Source: Aquificota bacterium (GTDB lineage: Bacteria > Aquificota > Aquificia > Aquificales > QOAS01). Taken from it: DNA of 46,135 nt. Made by a program: the position numbers and the translations under genes. A model generated the notes under the pieces. The model was not told where the DNA came from. It saw nothing but the letters and a program-made list of their open reading frames with translations, and searched no databases. The stretch's first letter is position 1; every line of letters begins with the position of its first letter. The stretch is taken from the NCBI GenBank assembly GCA_013153315.1, contig JAADES010000008.1, forward strand, positions 1 through 46,135. Reading direction: 5' to 3'. Below, piece by piece: positions 17,719 to 24,173 of the stretch.

Positions 17719-18210
17719 TTAATCTTGTCCTTTAATAGGACAATATCTTTCCAAAATCCTTTCAATGATTTGGCTTGTAGATATTTGATACTTGAAAGGT
17801 ATTGTTAAAACCTTTCCACCGTAGGATTGAACTATATCTTTACCCACTATTTGGTCTATCTCCCAATCCCCTCCCTTTACGAGGACATCGGGCTTTATGG
17901 CCTCAATAAGTTTTAGCGGGGTATCTTCCTCAAAGGGGACAACGTAATCGACCGCGCAAAGGTTGGAAAGAACGAAGGCCCTTAGGGGCAATTCCAATAT
18001 AGGGCGGTTTTTACCTTTTAACCTTTTAATGGAACCGTCGCTATTTATACCCACAATTAGGATATCCCCCAACTTTTTACACTCGTTGAGGTAATGAACA
18101 TGCCCAGCGTGGAGTATATCGAAACACCCGTTGGTAAAAACAATTTTCTTTTTACCTCTAAAGGGTTTTAATACCTTTAAAAGTTCCTCAAGGGGAAGAA
18201 TTTTGCCCAT
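17719..18210 (-). CDS. rfaE2: D-glycero-beta-D-manno-heptose 1-phosphate adenylyltransferase
   Basis: Adenylates heptose 1-phosphate to ADP-heptose, used for the inner core of lipopolysaccharide. The 163 residues are a standalone version of the HldE C-terminal domain: nucleotidyltransferase motif NGCFDILHAGHVHYL with its HxGH, GINSDGSIKRLKG, VLVKGGDWE and the ISTSQIIERI tail. The kinase half (RfaE1) is not here. With the O-antigen-ligase-like gene at 3065 it argues for an LPS-bearing outer membrane. A TAAAAT box lies 16 bases upstream of the ATG. Confidence 0.92.
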   Translation of the reverse strand: MGKILPLEELLKVLKPFRGKKKIVFTNGCFDILHAGHVHYLNECKKLGDILIVGINSDGSIKRLKGKNRPILELPLRAFVLSNLCAVDYVVPFEEDTPLKLIEAIKPDVLVKGGDWEIDQIVGKDIVQSYGGKVLTIPFKYQISTSQIIERILERYCPIKGQD

Positions 18211-18345
18211 TTTCCGGTTAGGGAATATTTTAAGGTCGTTCCAAATTAGTTAGGAATAGAAACCACTTTAACTATATCCCCCTCATAGGAAGGTTAAAAA
18301 GCACCCTTTAAGTTAAAAGTTGAACCTAAAAGCCCTAAGACGGGA

Positions 18346-18351
18346 TATAAA
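18346..18351 (+). promoter_or_regulatory. Possible -10 box of the suf operon
   Basis: TATAAA about 50 bases before sufC, with TTGAAC 20 bases upstream (18320-18325). That spacer is longer than ideal. No IscR/SufR-type operator is recognised. Confidence 0.35.
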
Positions 18352-18401
18352 AACCTTTAAACCCTTAAGGGGAAAAGGATAGAAACCAAAGGAGGTTGAA
18401 A

Positions 18402-19157
18402 ATGAAAGATAACCGACTATTGGAAGTCAAAAATTTAAAATACTCCGCCGACGGGAAGGAGATTATAAAAGGTGTTAACCTTGATGTAAAGGAAGGGGAA
18501 ATTCATGTAATCCTCGGCCCCAACGGTGCGGGAAAATCCACTTTAGCCAATCTAATAGCGGGTGCGGTAGGCTATGAAGAACCCACCGAAGGGGAAATAA
18601 TTTTTGACGGAAAATTGTTAAACGGAAAACCTATTTATGAAAGGGCCAAATTAGGTTTAACCATAGCCTTCCAAGAGCCTGCAAGATTTGAAGGCATTAC
18701 CGTAGAAGAATATCTAAAGCTTTCAGCCCGCAACAATCCCGACGCCAATATAGAAGAATGTTTAAGAAAAGTGGGCTTAGAGCCTTGCGAATATCTCCAC
18801 CGTTATGTGGATGAATCCCTATCGGGAGGAGAAAGAAAAAGGATAGAGCTAGCCTCCATAATGTGCATGAAGCCCAAGCTGGCCGTTTTAGACGAAATAG
18901 ACAGCGGAATAGATTTTGTTTCCATAGATGAAATAGGAAACCTCTTTAAAACAATGAGGGACGAAGGCACCACCCTTTTAGTTATAACCCACCGCGAAAA
19001 TATAGCCAACATAGCCGATAGAGCTTCCTTGATGTGCGACGGCCGAATAGTGGAAACGGGCAACCCCAAGGAAATCATTAAGAAATTCGAAAAAGAGTGC
19101 CTAACCTGCACCGTGCAAAACCCTGAAGTTTTGAAAGAAATAAATCTCAACAAATAA
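18402..19157 (+). CDS. sufC: Fe-S cluster assembly ATPase SufC
   Basis: ABC-type ATPase that drives the SufB scaffold during iron-sulfur cluster assembly in the cytoplasm. It shows Walker A GPNGAGKST, the Q-loop in AFQEPARFEGI, the signature LSGGERKRIELASI and Walker B LAVLDEIDSGID, which is the SufC-specific form. ATG 18402 is chosen because AAGGAGG lies 6 bases upstream; the TTG at 18396 abuts that site. sufB follows after 19 bases with its own ribosome site. Confidence 0.95.
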   Translation: MKDNRLLEVKNLKYSADGKEIIKGVNLDVKEGEIHVILGPNGAGKSTLANLIAGAVGYEEPTEGEIIFDGKLLNGKPIYERAKLGLTIAFQEPARFEGITVEEYLKLSARNNPDANIEECLRKVGLEPCEYLHRYVDESLSGGERKRIELASIMCMKPKLAVLDEIDSGIDFVSIDEIGNLFKTMRDEGTTLLVITHRENIANIADRASLMCDGRIVETGNPKEIIKKFEKECLTCTVQNPEVLKEINLNK

Positions 19158-19176
19158 ACCCAAGGGAGGTTTTACC

Positions 19177-20118
19177 ATGAAACTAAATTTAGATAACCGA
19201 GTTTTGCAGGGTGTCGATTTCCTCCAAAAGGTTGGGGTATCTATAAAACCCGAAGATTTGGCTTTCTTCGTAGATAAAAACGAAGTTCTACATAAAAAAC
19301 CCATAGAAGGAATAAAATCCGAAGTAATACCTACCGAATTTGGTATCAAAATGAGAACGGTTATCGAACCCGGGGTAAAAATAAAGTATCCCGTAGCCCT
19401 ATGTTTTGGGAATATTCAGCACGGTGGAGAACATATAAACGAACAAGAACTGATAGTTGGCGAGGGGGCCGATGTAAAAATATACACATTCGCAATAATA
19501 GGCCCCGGGCAAAGTCTCCATAGGAAGGATTTGGTTACCGTAAGACTAGGGAAAAACGCCAAGGTAGAGCTCTACGATATTCACTACCACGATAAAAGTG
19601 CAGATATAGATTTCTACGCCGAATTAAACGCCTACTTAGATGAAGGTGCTTATTTCTACAACCTATTGAAAGTGACCGACCAAAAAAGCGGAAAATTCAA
19701 AACCAAGTTTTACGGCGAAGTAGGAAAGAACGCTTCCGTAATAGTAGAGGCAAAAATGAAAGCTACCGAAGGCGACGATGTTGTAGTTGAAGACATCATA
19801 AAATTGGTAGGAGAAGGGGCTAGGGGTCTATCCAAATCGAGAATAATAGCCCTCGACGGTGCAAAAGCCGAATTTATCGGAGAAGCCCACGGAGACGCAC
19901 CCAACTCCAGGTGTCATATAGATTGTGCGGAAGTTGTGAAGGGTGAAAATATAACCCTCAAAAACATACCTATTTTGGTATCCAAAAACGAAACAGCCAA
20001 ACTAACACACGAAGCTTCCATAGGAAAAATCGATAAAAAACAATTGGAAACGCTTATGGCAAAGGGTCTAACCGAGGACGAGGCCACCGAAGTAGTGGTT
20101 CAAGGAATGTTAAGATAA
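19177..20118 (+). CDS. sufB: SufB/SufD-family Fe-S scaffold
   Basis: A 313-residue beta-helix core protein of the SufBD family, shorter than Enterobacteria-type SufB (about 480) and close to the compact form in minimal two-gene systems of archaea and thermophiles. Features are LTHEASIGKIDKKQLETLMAKGL near the end and the repeated strand pattern in the middle. With no sufD, sufS or sufU nearby, a homodimeric SufB with SufC is inferred. GGGAGG precedes the ATG. An IS110-type island begins about 50-80 bases after the stop. Confidence 0.92.
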   Translation: MKLNLDNRVLQGVDFLQKVGVSIKPEDLAFFVDKNEVLHKKPIEGIKSEVIPTEFGIKMRTVIEPGVKIKYPVALCFGNIQHGGEHINEQELIVGEGADVKIYTFAIIGPGQSLHRKDLVTVRLGKNAKVELYDIHYHDKSADIDFYAELNAYLDEGAYFYNLLKVTDQKSGKFKTKFYGEVGKNASVIVEAKMKATEGDDVVVEDIIKLVGEGARGLSKSRIIALDGAKAEFIGEAHGDAPNSRCHIDCAEVVKGENITLKNIPILVSKNETAKLTHEASIGKIDKKQLETLMAKGLTEDEATEVVVQGMLR

Positions 20119-20194
20119 TTTTTCCTTTCTCTGTTTTTCTTTTTATCTTAAAAATTTACCTATTATCCTATATTAGTCTCCTAAGAGAAGTTAA

Positions 20195-20342
20195 TTGTTC
20201 CCCCAAAGGGGCGGGTTAAACAATAGCACCCTTTCCTAAAGGAAAGGGGTTAACGCTTTGGGGGAACAGGGAAAGGGTGGCGACGAACATAATGCTACGC
20301 TCCAAGCGTAGCGTTTACCTATTTGCCACCCAAACCCGCCCC
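20195..20342 (+). ncRNA. Candidate bridge RNA in the leader of the IS110 transposase
   Basis: The 275-base gap before the transposase folds strongly. A 13-bp perfect stem pairs 20196-20208 with 20256-20268 and encloses a hairpin repeat (stem 20229-20236/20241-20248). A second arm pairs 20275-20283 with 20323-20331 and, above a 7x7 internal loop, 20291-20301 with 20305-20315. A further 10-bp match between 20208-20217 and 20333-20342 would make a pseudoknot or an alternative fold. IS110-group elements such as IS621 encode a bridge RNA upstream of the recombinase, with two loop-bearing arms. Position and architecture fit; sequence homology was not testable. Confidence 0.6.
20220..20258 (+). repeat. 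39-nt hairpin repeat (R1)
   Basis: ACAATAGCACC, then stem CTTTCC, loop TAAA, stem GGAAAG, then GGGTTAACGCTT. It lies inside the 13-bp outer stem of the candidate bridge RNA. Confidence 0.85.
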
Positions 20343-20392
20343 TACCCTATAAACGCAAAAAATCCCAAAAACCAAAGGCGGGGGATAAAACT

Positions 20393-21832
20393 ATGGAGAA
20401 AAGGAAACTTGCTAACCAAAAACATCAAAACAGCAAAGTAAAACGCACCTATTGGGGTGTAGATGTAGCTAACGGCTTTATAATCCTCAACAACGGCAAC
20501 CCTTGCACATTCTACCTATACATAGATGCTCCCAACATTACCCCAAAAACCCCCGCCAATAAACTAAAGGCGTGCAAAAAACGCACCAAAACCATAAAAA
20601 TTGAAGACCTTGCCGAAATAATAAAGCCCAACGATGTGGTAATCCTTGAACAAACGGGAAACTACGGAATACGCTATGCCCAACTATTTGCCCAACTCGG
20701 TGCAACAGTAATGCTCGCAGATAGCAAAATGTTCGCTTTTTTCCGCAAAGGGCGTAATGTCCACAAAAACGACAAAGTAGATGCCTACCTATTGCGTCAA
20801 ATGTTTTTCGACATAGAATTTAAGCACTACATACACAAATTTATTCCCGAAAAACACCACCTACGACAATTAATAAAAAGCAACCAAAAAATTGAAAAAG
20901 AAAGAACACGACTTATAAACCGCCTTAAAAACCTCTTAGCCGTAGCCCTACCTAAAGAAAACTACCATCACCTTGAAACCCAAAAATTTGTTAGAAAAAT
21001 AGCCGAAATAAAAGAAAAAATAGCCTTAACGCCCCACCCATACACGGAAACAATTTATTTAAGCCTCGAAATCTTAGAAAACTACGAAAAACTTTTAAAA
21101 GCCCAAACCGCCGAAATAGAAAGCATTATTAAAAATCACCCCGACTATGAGCTTTTAAGCACCATAAAAGGATTTGGAACAAAAACTATAGCGACCCTAA
21201 TAGCCTACTATTGGGACATTAAAAGATTTAAAACCCTAAACCAATTTAAAGGCTATATGCTAAAAGGAACAATAATAGAACAATCGGGGCAAACTATTAA
21301 CCGAATAAAAAACCTAAAAAGTCGCCCCGAAGTTAAAAAAGTGCTATACCTACTTTGGAAACAAACCGCCCGAAGAAAAAACAACCCACTAAGGCACTTA
21401 GTAAAACTAAGCTACGAAATAAATAAAAAGAAAGCTTGGATAAAATTCGCCGACAAACTTTTAGAGCTGGTTTATTATATGCTCAAATACCGCCTAACCT
21501 TTGCCGAGGCGGTGGAATATTCAGTTAAAAACAAAGAAAAAGAAATAAAAAACCTTACAAAACAACTAAGTAAAAAGCTAAAAGAAGAGCAAAAACAAGA
21601 ATACTTTAAAAAGCTTGTTAAGCTACAGCATTTAATAAAAAACTGGGTGGCGTATCAGGATACTGCCTTAGAACTAAAAGAAGGCGCAACGGAACTATGC
21701 CACCCAACACCTAAAACCTTACTAAAACAAACCTTAAGCCTATTAGAACCCAACGAACTTAAAACCTTAGCTATAAACCTACAACTTTTAGATAGCGAAC
21801 TAACAAACCCCCTAAAAGAAACCCTACAATAG
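20393..21832 (+). CDS. IS110-family DEDD transposase/recombinase
   Basis: A 479-residue recombinase. The N-terminal RuvC-like domain keeps D24 (WGVDVAN), E86 (LEQTGNYG), D127 and D130 (KNDKVDA). The C-terminal Transposase_20 domain has the GFGTKTIATLIAYY turn and the nucleophile S298 in IEQSGQT, so all catalytic residues are present and the enzyme should be active. The final 100 residues or so (from KNKEKEIKNLTKQL) are an extra charged helical extension not usual in IS110 proteins. The TAG stop lies within a hairpin repeat. Weak GGCGGGGGA-type ribosome site upstream. Relatives IS621 and ISPpu10 insert into REP palindromes guided by a bridge RNA. Confidence 0.92.
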   Translation: MEKRKLANQKHQNSKVKRTYWGVDVANGFIILNNGNPCTFYLYIDAPNITPKTPANKLKACKKRTKTIKIEDLAEIIKPNDVVILEQTGNYGIRYAQLFAQLGATVMLADSKMFAFFRKGRNVHKNDKVDAYLLRQMFFDIEFKHYIHKFIPEKHHLRQLIKSNQKIEKERTRLINRLKNLLAVALPKENYHHLETQKFVRKIAEIKEKIALTPHPYTETIYLSLEILENYEKLLKAQTAEIESIIKNHPDYELLSTIKGFGTKTIATLIAYYWDIKRFKTLNQFKGYMLKGTIIEQSGQTINRIKNLKSRPEVKKVLYLLWKQTARRKNNPLRHLVKLSYEINKKKAWIKFADKLLELVYYMLKYRLTFAEAVEYSVKNKEKEIKNLTKQLSKKLKEEQKQEYFKKLVKLQHLIKNWVAYQDTALELKEGATELCHPTPKTLLKQTLSLLEPNELKTLAINLQLLDSELTNPLKETLQ

Positions 21833-21864
21833 CACCTTTCGCTTTAGCGAAAGGGTTAACGCTT
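21826..21864 (+). repeat. 39-nt hairpin repeat (R2), contains the transposase stop codon
   Basis: ACAATAGCACC, stem TTTCGC, loop TTTA, stem GCGAAA, then GGGTTAACGCTT. The TAG of ACAATAG is the transposase stop. The stem differs from R1 on both strands while pairing is kept. Confidence 0.85.
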
Positions 21865-21901
21865 TTACAGAACTTAAACCCGACCTTATGGGAGGATAAA
21901 A

Positions 21902-22087
21902 ATGATTTCCTACGACAAAAGCATAAAAATCCGCATAGACAGCGAAACCTTAGAAGAGCTAAAAATATTGGCACGCATAAACAAAGTTAAAACCTCGGAA
22001 TTTATAAGGCAACTAATCTATAGAGAACTACGGAAAAACCGAGACCTAATAAAAGAAGAGAAAGAAAAAGCCTTACACCAACCCTAA
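21902..22087 (+). CDS. Small ribbon-helix-helix (CopG/Arc-like) protein
   Basis: 61 residues. The strand KIRIDSETLEELKILA followed by the turn and helix KVKTSEFIRQLIYRELR is a ribbon-helix-helix DNA-binding fold, which acts as a dimer. A strong site GGGAGG precedes the ATG. No toxin gene follows, so an antitoxin role is unsupported. Lying just behind the transposase and between hairpin repeats, it may bind the palindromes or control the transposase; this is inference. Confidence 0.75.
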   Translation: MISYDKSIKIRIDSETLEELKILARINKVKTSEFIRQLIYRELRKNRDLIKEEKEKALHQP

Positions 22088-22109
22088 CTAACCCACAACA
22101 CACCGCCCC

Positions 22110-22153
22110 AATAAAGGCAACTCTACTAACCCATTTAATAAAGGCAACTCTAC
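22110..22153 (+). repeat. 17-bp direct repeat, 27-bp period
   Basis: AATAAAGGCAACTCTAC occurs at 22110 and again at 22137. The second copy runs into hairpin repeat R3, and its GGCAACTC can pair with GAG...TTGCC beyond R3. Confidence 0.8.
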
Positions 22154-22190
22154 AATAGCACCCTTCCCTAAAGGGAAGGGGTTAACGCTT
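22152..22190 (+). repeat. 39-nt hairpin repeat (R3)
   Basis: ACAATAGCACC, stem CTTCCC, loop TAAA, stem GGGAAG, then GGGTTAACGCTT. An outer helix GGCAACTC/GAG-AA-TTGCC encloses it, echoing the outer stem of R1. Confidence 0.85.
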
Positions 22191-22234
22191 TTCGAGAATT
22201 GCCAACGGCCTCCTATTGACAAGGGGACGAGACT

Positions 22235-22273
22235 ACAATAGCCTCCTTTCCTTTAGGAAAGGAATTAACGCTT
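22235..22273 (+). repeat. 39-nt hairpin repeat (R4)
   Basis: ACAATAGCCTC, stem CTTTCC, loop TTTA, stem GGAAAG, then GAATTAACGCTT. The change CC to TC on the left is matched by GG to GA on the right, a compensatory pair. Confidence 0.85.
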
Positions 22274-22388
22274 CCAAGCACCCGCCCCCTAACAGGGAAA
22301 TAAGCACTCCCGAACTGGTTAAAAAAGAAATATAGCCAAAAAACCCAAAAAGAGCCTTTTTTATGGACACAAAAAAAGGGGGTATATT

Positions 22389-22547
22389 ATGGAAAGCTTC
22401 GACACCATCTTAAAACTACGCATAGACAAAGAAGAACTAAAGAAAATCGCAGAAAAAGAAAAAACCACAATGAGCGAATTAATAAGAATGCTCATTTATT
22501 CAAAAATAGGGGAATACCGAAAGAAATATCTCCCCAAAAAGATTTAA
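22389..22547 (+). CDS. Second small ribbon-helix-helix protein
   Basis: 52 residues: MESFDTILKLRIDKEELKKI, then a helix-turn-helix stretch with TTMSELIRMLIYSKIGEY and a basic tail. The strand LKLRIDKEEL and helix MSELIRMLIY parallel the protein at 21902 (KIRIDSETL, SEFIRQLIYREL), so the two are likely diverged duplicates. AAGGGGGT precedes the ATG. It is the last coding sequence before a 770-base noncoding stretch. No partner toxin is visible. Confidence 0.68.
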   Translation: MESFDTILKLRIDKEELKKIAEKEKTTMSELIRMLIYSKIGEYRKKYLPKKI

Positions 22548-22752
22548 AAGCTTCCCCTTTACCCAAAAAGGGATAAATTAAAACACCTATGCCCTTTCTA
22601 AAGGTCTTTCTCTTACTCCTCCCCAACGAGTGCAAATAAGATTTAGTAAAAACCCATCTATGACCCCCTATAAGGGAATATAAATCCTACTTGTGTTAAC
22701 TTTGACCCCGTAAAACCTATTAGGGGGAATAATTTCCTTCCCCCGGATAGAA

Positions 22753-22871
22753 CGCCGGTAATCCACCCCTCCGGAGGTCTGCCGGTAATCTACCCCTCCT
22801 TTTGGAACGCCGGCAATATGTCCTTCTTAAAGGAATGCCGGTAATCTATCCCTCCGGAGGTCTGCCGGTGG
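22753..22871 (+). repeat. Tandem array of 27-28-bp units, each with a small hairpin
   Basis: YGCCGGYAAT begins at 22753, 22780, 22808 and 22836, and TGCCGGT again at 22863, giving periods of 27, 28, 28 and 27. Each unit carries a variable palindrome: CCTCCGGAGG, TCC-TTTT-GGA, TCCTT-CTTA-AAGGA, CCTCCGGAGG. The head is conserved while stems vary in a paired way. There are no unique spacers, so it is not a CRISPR array. Confidence 0.8.
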
Positions 22872-22880
22872 TTTTATTAA

Positions 22881-22905
22881 AGAAAAACCTTTGAAAGGAA
22901 GGTTT
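22881..22905 (-). terminator. Terminator-like repeat identical to the uspA terminator
   Basis: 25 bases identical to 39301-39325. On the minus strand AAACCTT pairs with AAGGTTT and is followed by TTCTTT. No minus-strand gene ends here, so it may be a copied or mobile terminator. Confidence 0.5.
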
Positions 22906-22950
22906 AAAAAACTCCCTTTGGTGGAAGGTCTTAAAGTTTTTCCTTAAGGA

Positions 22951-22968
22951 GGAGCCAAAGGCTCTTTT
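22951..22968 (+). terminator. Intrinsic terminator downstream of the tandem array
   Basis: GGAGCC-AAAG-GCTC followed by TTTT. No protein gene lies directly upstream, so it may end a noncoding transcript through the 22753 array. Confidence 0.5.
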
Positions 22969-22982
22969 AATATTCTTTCATT

Positions 22983-23107
22983 AGGCCTACCTTTTGACTT
23001 CTAAGCCGATAAGTAGGCTGTCTATAGTGGGTTTGCTTTAGCTTAGTCCTGCGTGAAATAGGCCTGCACAGCGTCAACGCTTAGAAGGCTGAAAAAGTTT
23101 CGCAGGG
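22983..23107 (+). other. Structured noncoding stretch upstream of speE
   Basis: GCCTAC (from 22986) can pair with GTAGGC near 23014, CCTGCG near 23042 with CGCAGG at 23101, and AGCG-TCA-ACGCT forms an inner hairpin. It is richer in G and C than the flanks. No known RNA family is recognised. It could be a small RNA or part of the speE leader. Confidence 0.35.
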
Positions 23108-23108
23108 C

Positions 23109-23155
23109 GTGCTTAAACCCCGCAAAAAAAGTGTATTGTTGCGGGGTGCTATAAT
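23109..23155 (-). repeat. Divergent hairpin repeat (R7)
   Basis: On the minus strand ATTATAGCACC precedes and GGTTTAAGCAC follows a 9-bp stem (23117-23125 with 23139-23147) with a 13-base loop. Flanks and layout match the 39-nt family apart from the longer loop. Confidence 0.55.
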
Positions 23156-23315
23156 AGAATATTTTTTCTTTCGTTTCTTTTACCTAAAGGATGGAACTTC
23201 TACCCCCCTTAAAAGGAAAAATAAAGCACCCTTAAAATGTCCCTACAATTTTCCAAACTTGATTATTATTATCATAGGCTTTACTTTTTAAAAAGCTTGA
23301 CCACAATAAGGAACT

Positions 23316-24158
23316 ATGTTCGACATTCATTTCTTTGAGAGAGACCCCTACGCTCCGGTTAGACACTGCTACACCGTTTCCAACGTTCTCTATCATACAA
23401 AAAGCCAATATCAGGAAATTTTAGTTTTTGAAAATCCCTTCTTTGGTAAAGTCTTGGTCTTAGACGGGGTAGTTCAACTGACCGAAAGGGACGAATTTAT
23501 TTATCACGAAATGCTGGCCCACGTTGCCCTTATGGCCCACCCTAACCCCAAAAAGGTTTTGATAATCGGCGGTGGGGATGGGGGCACTTTAAGGGAAGTT
23601 TTAAAACATAAAAGTGTAGAAGAGGCGGTTCTGGTAGATATAGACAAGGAGGTTATAGAAACCTCAAAGAAATTCTTCCCCCAACTATCCAAATCCTTCG
23701 AAGACCCGAGGGCCATAGTGGTAAACGAAGATGGGGTTAAGTATCTCCAAGATTACGAAAACGAATTCGATATAGTGATAGTCGATAGCACCGACCCTGT
23801 TGGTTTTGCCTACGCCCTTACCACCGAAGAATTTTTCAAATCGGTTTATAGGGCCCTTAAAGAGGACGGAATTTATGTAGGACAAAGTGAGTCCCTCCAC
23901 TACCACCTCGACATAGTTAGGAGATTCCAAAATAACCTAAAGGCGGTCTTTCCTATAGTTGACCTCTACACGGCGGTTATACCTACCTATGCCGGTTATT
24001 GGTGGACCTTCTCCATAGCAAGCAAAAAGCATAATGTTAGGGAACCCAAAAGGGAGAAAGATTTCGAAACCAGATATTACTCCGAGGTGGTTCACAAAAA
24101 CGCTTTTCTACCCGACGAGCTTTACGAGAAGCTTATAGTTAAAGGAGAGTGGCTATAA
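23316..24158 (+). CDS. speE: Spermidine synthase-type aminopropyltransferase
   Basis: Transfers aminopropyl from decarboxylated SAM to putrescine or another polyamine acceptor. The 280 residues include the N-terminal GKVLVLDGVVQLTERDEFIYHEM, the nucleotide loop VLIIGGGDGGTLREVLKH, acidic VDIDKEV, the catalytic-loop DSTDPVG and the C-terminal TYAGYWWTFSIASK. Thermophiles often make longer or branched polyamines, so the acceptor specificity is open. AAGGA precedes the ATG. A long noncoding region lies upstream, and a YdjM-type gene follows after 15 bases. Confidence 0.93.
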   Translation: MFDIHFFERDPYAPVRHCYTVSNVLYHTKSQYQEILVFENPFFGKVLVLDGVVQLTERDEFIYHEMLAHVALMAHPNPKKVLIIGGGDGGTLREVLKHKSVEEAVLVDIDKEVIETSKKFFPQLSKSFEDPRAIVVNEDGVKYLQDYENEFDIVIVDSTDPVGFAYALTTEEFFKSVYRALKEDGIYVGQSESLHYHLDIVRRFQNNLKAVFPIVDLYTAVIPTYAGYWWTFSIASKKHNVREPKREKDFETRYYSEVVHKNAFLPDELYEKLIVKGEWL

Positions 24159-24173
24159 CAAAAATATTCCCCT

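Larger units (their letters stand above)
20165..22290 (+). mobile_element. IS110-family element locus (ends approximate)
   Basis: The locus holds a DEDD transposase preceded by a structured leader and followed by several hairpin repeats and a ribbon-helix-helix gene. IS110 elements lack long terminal inverted repeats, so the ends cannot be fixed from one copy. ACCCGCCCC occurs near both sides (20334-20342 and 22280-22288), with its complement at 20208-20216. The stretch TTTACCTATT is at 20155 and again inside the leader. Both could mark end-recognition sequences, but this is unproven. Confidence 0.5.
22548..23315. other. 768-base region without a convincing gene
   Basis: Holds a tandem hairpin array (22753-22871), a terminator-like repeat (22881), an intrinsic terminator (22951), a GC-rich paired stretch (22983-23107) and a divergent hairpin repeat (23109). 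A 60-codon frame at 23109-23291 has no family features and overlaps the repeat, so it is not called. No tRNA, tmRNA, SRP RNA or RNase P signature was found. Confidence 0.7.

Noticed and set aside
20220-22273. Hairpin repeats as integron attC sites
   Set aside because: The ends GTTAACGCTT and ACAATAGC do not form the complementary core-site pairs of attC, no IntI integrase is present, and there are no cassette genes between copies.
20220-22273. Hairpin repeats as intrinsic terminators
   Set aside because: No T run follows the stem in either orientation, and the flanks are conserved, which a terminator would not need.
21902-22547. Toxin-antitoxin module
   Set aside because: Both small proteins are ribbon-helix-helix type and no toxin-like partner overlaps or follows either gene.
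22753-22871. CRISPR array
   Set aside because: Units are contiguous with no unique spacers, and no cas gene is in the window.
22983-23155. tmRNA, SRP RNA, RNase P RNA or a tRNA
   Set aside because: None of the conserved cores of these RNAs, nor a T-loop GGTTCGA-type sequence, could be found on either strand.
23109-23291. A 60-codon open frame before speE
   Set aside because: Composition is low-complexity, it overlaps a hairpin repeat, and it has no ribosome site or recognisable motif.
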